Shown here piece after piece: positions 43,820 through 50,407 of a DNA stretch of 50,407 bases (position 1 is its first letter; each line of letters opens with the position of its first letter). The stretch lies in contig CAYVTD010000024.1 in assembly GCA_964454445.1 (NCBI GenBank), forward strand, positions 1 to 50,407, in the 5' to 3' direction. This stretch comes from CAYVTD01 sp964454445 (GTDB taxonomy: Bacteria > Bacteroidota > Ignavibacteria > Kapaibacteriales > UBA2268). Made by a program: the position numbers and the translations under genes. The notes under the pieces are model-generated. The model did no database searches. It was not told the DNA's origin and worked only from the letters and a program-made list of their open reading frames with translations.

Positions 43820-44860
43820 TTAGTCGCCCATTACAATATTGATACCAATTCTGTTAACAAGCCCGAGGTCGAAAGTTGGGCTGATAGAATAATCCAATTG
43901 ACCTGAGAATCCTCCAGTCAAATATTTGATACCTACACCACCAGCCAGACCGAATTGATCTTGACCAAATAAATAGCCACCCCGAACGAAAATAATGTCT
44001 TTATAACCCCATTCTGCACCGATAGAAAACTGCTCGGCAACATCAGAAAAAGTAATGAAATCAGCAGCTACTAGCAATGTCATATCTTTGTTGCTGATGA
44101 TTTCCGACGATATACCCGCCCTAAAAGTAAGAGGAAGTGCAAAAGAACTTGCAAGATAAGCAACATCAAGGGGACTTGCGTAGAATGAATTGTTGAGTTT
44201 CTTTGTTGTGTTCAAATCCTGACCTGAATATGTTTCTTGAGTGCCAAGATTATGAATTGAGAAGCCAAGTTTGATGCCTTGGATTTCAGTGTCGTACATT
44301 GTGCCGACATCGAAGGCAACACCGCTTGCAGCTACCTCGGAGAACTGATTGTTAATATATTTCATTGTGAAACCAAACGAAAATTGGTTGGTTAGATAGC
44401 CGCTAACAGTCAAACCAAGATTGACATCGCTGACCCTATAGGAAGAACCAGTGCCATAATCCTGGTCGATTGTTGTTATAGGAATATCACCACTTGTAAA
44501 AGATACGATATGCGCGGCTATTGTGTAGTTTTCGCTTAATGGTAAAGCAAAAGCTCCAAAATTATGGCTGAAACTTGCTATCCAAGAAGTATAAGTAAAG
44601 TTGGCAGACATTGATTTTATATCTGCTACACCTGCCGGGTTCCAAAAAACAGATGTCAGGTCGTTAGCTACGGCACCTTGTGTATTAGCCATACCGGTTG
44701 CACGAGCACCAATGGGAATTTTCATAAACTGCGCCCCTGCGGCACCTACTTTAACAAACTCACCTAAAGACGCTCCTGCGGCGGCATCATCAGCTTTCAA
44801 TGACAAAATTGAAAACGAGTAACTCATTAGCAGTATTAAGATTATTTTGAAATACTTCAT
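43820..44860 (-). CDS. PorV/PorQ-family outer-membrane protein
   Basis: 346 residues. Signal peptide 'KIILILLMSYSFSILSLKA', then 'FVKVGAAGAQFMKIPIGARATGMANTQGAVANDL' and 'SVFWNPAGVADI', the N-terminal signature of the UPF0164/PorV-PorQ group, followed by a beta barrel ending 'VNRIGINIVMGD'. PorV-like proteins take part in type IX secretion by bringing cargo to the surface. GAGGTTTTAAT precedes the ATG. It lies 89 bases downstream of the giant secreted protein, with a terminator between, so both may be co-regulated. Confidence 0.87.
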   Translation of the reverse strand: MKYFKIILILLMSYSFSILSLKADDAAAGASLGEFVKVGAAGAQFMKIPIGARATGMANTQGAVANDLTSVFWNPAGVADIKSMSANFTYTSWIASFSHNFGAFALPLSENYTIAAHIVSFTSGDIPITTIDQDYGTGSSYRVSDVNLGLTVSGYLTNQFSFGFTMKYINNQFSEVAASGVAFDVGTMYDTEIQGIKLGFSIHNLGTQETYSGQDLNTTKKLNNSFYASPLDVAYLASSFALPLTFRAGISSEIISNKDMTLLVAADFITFSDVAEQFSIGAEWGYKDIIFVRGGYLFGQDQFGLAGGVGIKYLTGGFSGQLDYSISPTFDLGLVNRIGINIVMGD

Positions 44861-44901
44861 ATTAAAACCTCTATTATTTATTTACAATTGTTATAAAAAT
44901 G

Positions 44902-44938
44902 GGCGCCGCCACCATACATTAATTTTTTTGACGGCGCC
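44902..44938 (-). terminator. GC-rich hairpin between the 1624-residue protein gene and the PorV-like gene
   Basis: GGCGCCGTCA and TGGCGGCGCC (minus strand) form a 10-bp stem with one G-U pair and an AT-rich loop of about 17 bases, then CATTTTTATAAC. It ends or attenuates the upstream transcript. The weak T tract may allow readthrough into the PorV-like gene. Confidence 0.65.
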
Positions 44939-44949
44939 AAAAGTATTCA

Positions 44950-47900
44950 TTAATCAGCTATAAGCCGGTATCCGCCAACAACGATTGAGAACTCTTTTAC
45001 GGTTTGTGCTCCGTTGGGGGTAGATATAACAGCTATCATTACCTGACTTTGTGCTCTTTGTTTGTTTGAAGACAGCAAGTCCCATATTTCTACTGAATGC
45101 TTGTCTTTTTGTCTGCTAGTGTTGTCGTGTTTTATGCTACGAATAAGATCACCAGCAATGGTGTAAATGTCGATTGTACATTCTTTTGGAAGTCTGGTGA
45201 AATAAATATGCGCATCGTAAGGCGATTTTTGACCTTGATGGGTAATAAAATAAGGATTAGGAACAACGAGTATCTGATCCAACTGCTCATCAGTAAATTT
45301 ATCTCCTTCAGGTTTGCTTTCAGTAACTTTTACTAGCACTTTTGCTCCAGGCATTGGATAGCCGGCAGCTCCACCTGTAGTTTTAATTATCGCTTGGTCG
45401 CCTTCTTTGAAATCGTAAGCAGGACCGAAACCGGGTCGTGAGGCTCCTCGCCAACTGCCAGATAAGTTATAGAATCCGTAATAGTTCAATTGTTCGCCCA
45501 TAATGTAGAGGTATCCAGAATGATTGAAATTGAACAAGCAACCGGAAATATTTAATGTATGGTTGAAATCAATAGTATCTTTACCATCTACGGAAGCAGC
45601 AGACAGATAATACCTGCCTTGAGTGCCAATATAAGTTGGCTTGTCTTGTAGGGCATTGGGTGGTCTGGCTGCTTTGCTTGCCGCTTGGAATTGAGAAGTT
45701 GTTCTTGAATTAACAAAACCATTAGCCCACAAGGTATATTTATTTATAAACTCTTTACAGTTTTCGCCGAGTAAAATTGGGTTTGGTGCATAGAAATGCT
45801 CTTTTTCTAATGATCCAAGCCTAAAGCTTTCAATTTTTTGGTCAAGTGTCGGCAAGGGATACAAGGGAAGCTTGCCAGGATACTTGATTTCTACATCGAC
45901 TCCAGTAGGTGTTTTATATTTAATATCTGTAACATTTTCAATATCCATAATAAGGTAGGGAACTTGGAACGTATTTTCTTTGGCACCTTTTTCCCATTTC
46001 AATGTCAAGGTTTCCACACCATTACCTTCTCCAAGCTCTGGTTTGGGTTTTCTAAATGTAACCAGATAATCGCCAGGTCCATTATTAAAGCTACCATATA
46101 TGTCATTGGGATACACATTTCTCTGAGGAACACCATTGGTATCGAGCACAATAACGTATCCATAAGGTTTGCTATCAACAATTTGCGTATGCAATGCCCT
46201 TGATGTTTGCCTTAGTCTATCGTCAGTTTGCAGATATGGTATTACATTTATAGGAGTTTTTTGTGAAGCATTTTCTTTTGGCAGTGATGTGGAATTAAAT
46301 TCATCAGGTCTGAAACTTCCTCCCTGTTGCTGAACTGTGAAATCAAACCCAAAGCCAAATGTGCCATAAGCTTCCTGTGTGAACGGGAAAGCGTAGCAAG
46401 ATGTTCCTGTGCCTTCTTGAGTAAAGTTACCTGTTGAGAAATAACCGGAGCGGAATCTTCTTTCTGTATTGTTAAATCTGCCGAAAGTGATAGTGTCGTG
46501 AGTAACAACAGTATCAATTATCATATCAGCCGCCAAAACATAAGATAATGCTTTTTCGGTAAATGTTGAGCGGTAAGGGTAGGTACAAGGATTTGCTTCA
46601 AGAAACGACCTGCCATGATAGAGTGTCTTGTATGTATTCTTGTCTGTAAGCTTGAGTTCCGTACCATACCAGCCAAAATAATAGTCAGCATTTGCTTCGG
46701 TATCTTTCCAGCTTAGTTGAGTAAAGAAAGGTTGGAACTCCAACTCGAATGTATGACCAGCAAACATTTGATTTACTCTGTCTTGGTCAGCAGCAAAAAA
46801 ATTGAAATTATATAAACCACCAATTTTATCTTGATCGACGCTAACAATCTCAAATATTGACTTGTTGCCAATAGGTGCTGCCCGAGGTATTGTCAGCTGA
46901 ACATTTGAAGTACCAACGTTACCATCGTTTAGCTTGCTTTCGATTTTTTGGTTATAATCTCCTTCATCAAAAGCAAGTATTTTATAATAATACTCCATAT
47001 TGTTCAATAATTTTTCAGTCTTTGTCGGGTCTATGTTGGTGTTTACTTTTCCAGAATGGTTATCGTCGCCAATATCGAGAAAAGTTCGATTGTTGGTTAC
47101 TAATCGCATATATGCAGGAATTATGCTATCGAGAACGACTGGATTGTTTTCAAAATCGGCAAACTCAGTAACAGCTCTTCCTTCTTTGAGGTACAAATAG
47201 ATGGAATCCAATGCCTGATAAACATGGCTGGTATCACGCATTATATCAGCAAATACTGCCTTTGTATATACATCCATTACCTTAACAGTGTTCCCATCAA
47301 TTACTACATTCTTTTCCGAACCTTTAACGAAAAAAGTATCATTTCTAAATAAAGTATCTGGATATGTATAAGCTTTTACGATGCTCTTTTTGTATAGTAA
47401 TGGGTTAAAGCGAACAAGAGCCTTGTTTAAAACTACTTTGCCTATTAGTACCGAATCGTACAAGTATGAAGGTTTGTGTATCTCATTGAAAGGATTCCAA
47501 AAATAATTAATAGTTAGCGGATCCCAGCCATTCTCATTAATGTCCTTTTGCCACAAATCGTAATAATACCTGCCCCATGGAGCAGTAATCAAGTTTGTAT
47601 CGATAATAGCAATTGATGGAATAACTTGTTTGAAATTCATATTAACTTCTTGGAATACTTCGCCAGTTTGCCCGAGTATTCTATTACCTTTCATAAGCAC
47701 CGGGTCCGGGCATAAATGGATACCCTTTGCCACTCTCATTACTCGGATTTCATTTTCAGGTACGGTCTTGTCTGGATTAACAACAGGACCAACAACACGC
47801 AAAGAGTCAATATAGGGCATATTCATGTTGTTATCTTGTCCGCCTGCTTTATGAACTGATTTGTAAAAAGGAGTTGGCAGTTGCCATTGAGCAATTTGCT

Positions 47901-49824
47901 TCCACCCAAGAGGACCTTTTCCAGATGTATAAGTATTATTGGGAGAAATGTTGTCGATATCAAATGTATCAAGGTTAGTCCTTCTTGCTCTATAGAGGCG
48001 ATAGCCCATAAAATCGAGCCCTTTTTCGAGAATATCGTGTGAGATTTCGCTTGTGGAATCCCAAGTTATTCTTATCGCGTTATTATAAGGTTCCCAATTC
48101 GTAATAATTGTTCTTTCTGGCGGTTTTGGAGCGCGGAAGTTGTCGTCATAAACATCTTGAGCAAAATCAGCTTTAGCAACAAGATTGGCTAAGTCTTCTT
48201 TTGAACCGTCCGCTTCTTCGTAAACTGCCGGGTTAGCTAAAATGATAGCAACGATTGTCCTAACAGTATCTCGTGGTCTAAAGTGGAAAGGACCAGTTGC
48301 CATCATAAATCGCTTGTCACCAGCACCAAGATCTCCATCTTTTAAGCCGCTCGAAAGAACATTATATCTTTCATCATCTTGTTGCGGATCGTCTTGGATA
48401 TTCCAGTTCCTCATTGTAACCAAACCGAGTTGCTCCTTGGGATAATATATACGCTTGTCTTTTCTAACGAAACCACTAGTTCCATTTGGCGAGGTTTCCC
48501 TTTTCAAGCACAAAAGGGAATCTTTGGTGCCTGCGGGATTGCCATTTGCATCGTAAACCGTAACAACAGTATCTTTTGTCTCAACGCAAAGGTGGTAAAA
48601 CTCCTCGCTGGCAAAATGAATCCAATAATCAACTTGAGTCTCAACACCATTAATAACAGTATCCTTTTTTCCACCATACTGTTTGCACCAAATAATATCC
48701 TTTGGTGTGGCAACTCCATTGTGCATAATTGTAACAGTGGTGTCGTAAGGCTCTTCGCATTTTTGCACTGCAGGACTTTCCAAAAACTTGAATCCTAGAT
48801 AGCCAAATCCTTGTCCTCTTTCACCCTGATCGGTATTTGTCCATTGCACAGCAAGATTCTTTGTTGAATCTTCGTTGTAATAACGGGTTCTGTCGTTAGC
48901 AGCTCCTGCCTGCGAACGTGCAAATAGAGCTATATCAACGTCCATTACAGGCGCCAGCCAGCAATTCAGAAGTGTATCATTGGAATAATTAATCATATCG
49001 TAGCGAAGATAAAGAAAGTCTTTATAATCGCCATATCCCCAGGAATAAATTGTGTGTTCATATTGAATCCTTAGCGGATAGCCCTGATTTCTTCTAACAC
49101 CACTACCACCATCATAATCGCCAAGGTCGGTGTCTTTGAAAGTACAGAAAATATCTTCTCCACTAATAAATGCAGGGCCTCTCGGATAAAGATTACGGGT
49201 TCGGTTTTCTGTTGAATCTATATACCAACCGAAATATCTACTTGCCATAAGAGTATCTTTGGGATTTGAACTTGCATCCCAGACAGGCCAGGCTTCGCCT
49301 TCATCTTCGACGACAGGTTTGCCATTGCTCGAGTTAAAGTCAGTTGAAAAATAAGTTCTATACTTTGTAACAAGATCTTGCCTTCTTTCATCACCATCTT
49401 CGATACGACCAGGGACCATCCAAGACTTACCGTTATTAGGATTATAAGAAATGCTGCAATACTTTCTATAACATTCCTCGTCATAACAATAATTAGTAAT
49501 CCAAGGTGGCCGTTTCATAGTAGCAAACCAAATACCGCCAGCGAAAATGTACTGGTTTTGCGACTGGCGGGGCCAGTATCCACCACCTGTATTACGAATG
49601 ATAGGATTTGAAAAAATTCCATAATTTGTTGTATAAAACTGGATATTACTGACTGTGTTCATTTGAACATCGAACAAACCGGTGGCACTTCTCTGTATCT
49701 GCTCGCTATTGTCTTTTTCGTCATTTACCTTCTTTGCAGCCAATAAATCGGTGCTAGAAAACAGAATAAACAGTAAAAACAAACAAGCGATTGATAAAGC
49801 TGTTGTTATTTTACATTTATACAT
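44950..49824 (-). CDS. Very large secreted protein, probably a type IX secretion cargo
   Basis: 1624 residues. The signal peptide is followed by a mature part that opens with 'RSATGLFDVQMNTVSNIQFY' and resembles large beta-rich proteins frequent in Ignavibacteria-like genomes. A fibronectin type III-like stretch is likely around residues 565-650 ('ITWDSTSEISHDILEKGLDFMGYRLYRA' in outline). The C-terminal about 100 residues start 'ILVVPNPYFITH' and run through 'IDIYTIAGDLIRSIKHD', a FlgD/T9SS-like sorting domain, though the usual 'SGVYFY' is replaced by 'SQVMIAVIS'. The function is unknown. GAGGAAT precedes the ATG. It lies between a TonB-dependent receptor and a PorV-like protein, which suggests a surface assembly. 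Confidence 0.85.
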   Translation of the reverse strand: MYKCKITTALSIACLFLLFILFSSTDLLAAKKVNDEKDNSEQIQRSATGLFDVQMNTVSNIQFYTTNYGIFSNPIIRNTGGGYWPRQSQNQYIFAGGIWFATMKRPPWITNYCYDEECYRKYCSISYNPNNGKSWMVPGRIEDGDERRQDLVTKYRTYFSTDFNSSNGKPVVEDEGEAWPVWDASSNPKDTLMASRYFGWYIDSTENRTRNLYPRGPAFISGEDIFCTFKDTDLGDYDGGSGVRRNQGYPLRIQYEHTIYSWGYGDYKDFLYLRYDMINYSNDTLLNCWLAPVMDVDIALFARSQAGAANDRTRYYNEDSTKNLAVQWTNTDQGERGQGFGYLGFKFLESPAVQKCEEPYDTTVTIMHNGVATPKDIIWCKQYGGKKDTVINGVETQVDYWIHFASEEFYHLCVETKDTVVTVYDANGNPAGTKDSLLCLKRETSPNGTSGFVRKDKRIYYPKEQLGLVTMRNWNIQDDPQQDDERYNVLSSGLKDGDLGAGDKRFMMATGPFHFRPRDTVRTIVAIILANPAVYEEADGSKEDLANLVAKADFAQDVYDDNFRAPKPPERTIITNWEPYNNAIRITWDSTSEISHDILEKGLDFMGYRLYRARRTNLDTFDIDNISPNNTYTSGKGPLGWKQIAQWQLPTPFYKSVHKAGGQDNNMNMPYIDSLRVVGPVVNPDKTVPENEIRVMRVAKGIHLCPDPVLMKGNRILGQTGEVFQEVNMNFKQVIPSIAIIDTNLITAPWGRYYYDLWQKDINENGWDPLTINYFWNPFNEIHKPSYLYDSVLIGKVVLNKALVRFNPLLYKKSIVKAYTYPDTLFRNDTFFVKGSEKNVVIDGNTVKVMDVYTKAVFADIMRDTSHVYQALDSIYLYLKEGRAVTEFADFENNPVVLDSIIPAYMRLVTNNRTFLDIGDDNHSGKVNTNIDPTKTEKLLNNMEYYYKILAFDEGDYNQKIESKLNDGNVGTSNVQLTIPRAAPIGNKSIFEIVSVDQDKIGGLYNFNFFAADQDRVNQMFAGHTFELEFQPFFTQLSWKDTEANADYYFGWYGTELKLTDKNTYKTLYHGRSFLEANPCTYPYRSTFTEKALSYVLAADMIIDTVVTHDTITFGRFNNTERRFRSGYFSTGNFTQEGTGTSCYAFPFTQEAYGTFGFGFDFTVQQQGGSFRPDEFNSTSLPKENASQKTPINVIPYLQTDDRLRQTSRALHTQIVDSKPYGYVIVLDTNGVPQRNVYPNDIYGSFNNGPGDYLVTFRKPKPELGEGNGVETLTLKWEKGAKENTFQVPYLIMDIENVTDIKYKTPTGVDVEIKYPGKLPLYPLPTLDQKIESFRLGSLEKEHFYAPNPILLGENCKEFINKYTLWANGFVNSRTTSQFQAASKAARPPNALQDKPTYIGTQGRYYLSAASVDGKDTIDFNHTLNISGCLFNFNHSGYLYIMGEQLNYYGFYNLSGSWRGASRPGFGPAYDFKEGDQAIIKTTGGAAGYPMPGAKVLVKVTESKPEGDKFTDEQLDQILVVPNPYFITHQGQKSPYDAHIYFTRLPKECTIDIYTIAGDLIRSIKHDNTSRQKDKHSVEIWDLLSSNKQRAQSQVMIAVISTPNGAQTVKEFSIVVGGYRLIAD

Positions 49825-49867
49825 ATATTATTCCTCATTTTCATTTTATAAAAAATTATAATCAAGA

Positions 49868-50407
49868 TTAGAATCTAAACAATACACCAAAATATACCAT
49901 TCTCGGATATTGGTAAGCACTGAGAAAAGAACGGCTTAATTCCAGAGAAGTAACCCAGGAATCATATTTTTCCTGTTGTGTAACAATACCATTACCATCG
50001 TGGTCGGCAAGTTTGTTATACATTCTGTTTCCGTAAGTATCATATTGGTCGGCGCCAATAGTTTCAGCGATACTAAAATCTGGATCTTTGTACCATGGAG
50101 TTGCACTGAAATCACCGGGTGTACGGTAGAAGCTGACGCCATCGTCTAGAGGATCGCCTGTCCTTGAATAAACACCAGTAACAGCAGTACGATTAGTAAC
50201 ATTGTACACATCTAGAAATACTTCTATTGAAGCAAGTCCAGCACTTTCACCAAAATAATCAGCTAACACAAATGATTTTGATAAACGAATATCAAGAGCC
50301 CAGAAATCTGGCAATCTGTTTGAGTTAATCTCACCGAATGGATCTCCTGAAGCATTTGTCCTCGTGTAAGGGGTTCCTGTTTGGAATCGTCCACTGGCTC
50401 TGCGACC
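49868..50407 (-). CDS. TonB-dependent receptor, C-terminal part (cut by the window edge)
   Basis: 179 codons of open frame run from the right edge to the stop at 49868. 'GRFQTGTPYTRTNASGDPFG', 'LPDFWALDIRLSKSF', 'ASIEVFLDVYNVTNR' and the terminal 'RMVYFGVLFRF' with a final aromatic residue are typical last strands of a TonB-dependent outer-membrane barrel. The start and plug domain lie outside the window. A short Asp-rich loop 'LADHDGNGIVTQQEKYDSW' looks like an EF-hand-type calcium site. It is followed by the giant secreted protein after 43 bases. Confidence 0.88.
   Translation of the reverse strand, partial: GRRASGRFQTGTPYTRTNASGDPFGEINSNRLPDFWALDIRLSKSFVLADYFGESAGLASIEVFLDVYNVTNRTAVTGVYSRTGDPLDDGVSFYRTPGDFSATPWYKDPDFSIAETIGADQYDTYGNRMYNKLADHDGNGIVTQQEKYDSWVTSLELSRSFLSAYQYPRMVYFGVLFRF

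Overview
The window is AT-rich and looks like a chromosome fragment from the Bacteroidota/Chlorobiota assemblage (an Ignavibacteria- or Kapabacteria-like lineage is my best guess). The reasons are a type IX secretion-type C-terminal domain, PorV/PorQ-like and FadL-like outer-membrane proteins, a very large secreted protein of a kind common in these lineages, a TonB-dependent receptor, lipid A biosynthesis (lpxB) and frequent TTG starts. The window holds both accessory and ordinary housekeeping genes, with three tRNA genes (Val-GAC, Ser-GGA, Leu-UAA).

Region 1 (about 2.1-21.1 kb, all on the minus strand) is a dissimilatory sulfur-metabolism island. In order of transcription it reads sat, aprB, aprA, a strong terminator, a small Ogr-like zinc-ribbon gene, a YkgJ-family gene, qmoC, dsrA, dsrB, dsrD, an intercistronic hairpin, dsrN (cbiA-like), a ferritin-like gene, dsrL, dsrC, a rho-independent terminator, dsrM, dsrK, a PAS histidine kinase and two single-domain response regulators. 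Together these genes could carry the whole path sulfate-APS-sulfite-sulfide (or parts of it in reverse), from quinone-linked electron transfer through the DsrC trisulfide cycle. Three features make it unusual. DsrD (associated with sulfite reduction) and DsrL (best known from sulfur oxidizers) lie in one cluster. qmoC stands without qmoA/qmoB. dsrMK occurs without dsrJOP. The kinase carries two PAS modules with identical C-x10-C-x2-C cysteine patterns, which suggests a redox or metal sensor dedicated to this island. Most genes of the island have clear AGGAG-type ribosome binding sites. Dissimilatory sulfur genes are known in at least one non-phototrophic member of this assemblage, so their presence is not unprecedented.

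Region 2 (0-2.1 kb) flanks the island: a small cysteine-rich gene interrupted by an in-frame amber codon, tRNA-Val, frr and a DtxR/MntR-type metalloregulator.

Region 3 (21.6-35.5 kb) is mixed: an ATPase-fold regulatory protein, tsaE, a SUMF1-fold lipoprotein, tRNA-Ser, lpxB with a DUF374 acyltransferase, a TPR sensor kinase, a T9SS-type secreted protein, a LuxR-type response regulator, a bacteriohemerythrin gene destroyed by a 19-bp tandem duplication and further lesions, an RND efflux pump without partners, a DUF1015 protein, and a small ribosomal operon (an unrecognised 57-residue protein, bL31, bS18).

Region 4 (35.8-50.4 kb) holds an M64 metallopeptidase, ligA, a roughly 970-bp very AT-rich spacer with a 21-bp tandem repeat, and a set of envelope genes on the minus strand (FadL-like porin plus Tyr/Gly- and Ser-rich lipoprotein; PorV/PorQ-like protein; a 1624-residue secreted protein; the 3' end of a TonB-dependent receptor). 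Several of these end in recognisable terminators. GC content and all family assignments were judged by eye, not computed.
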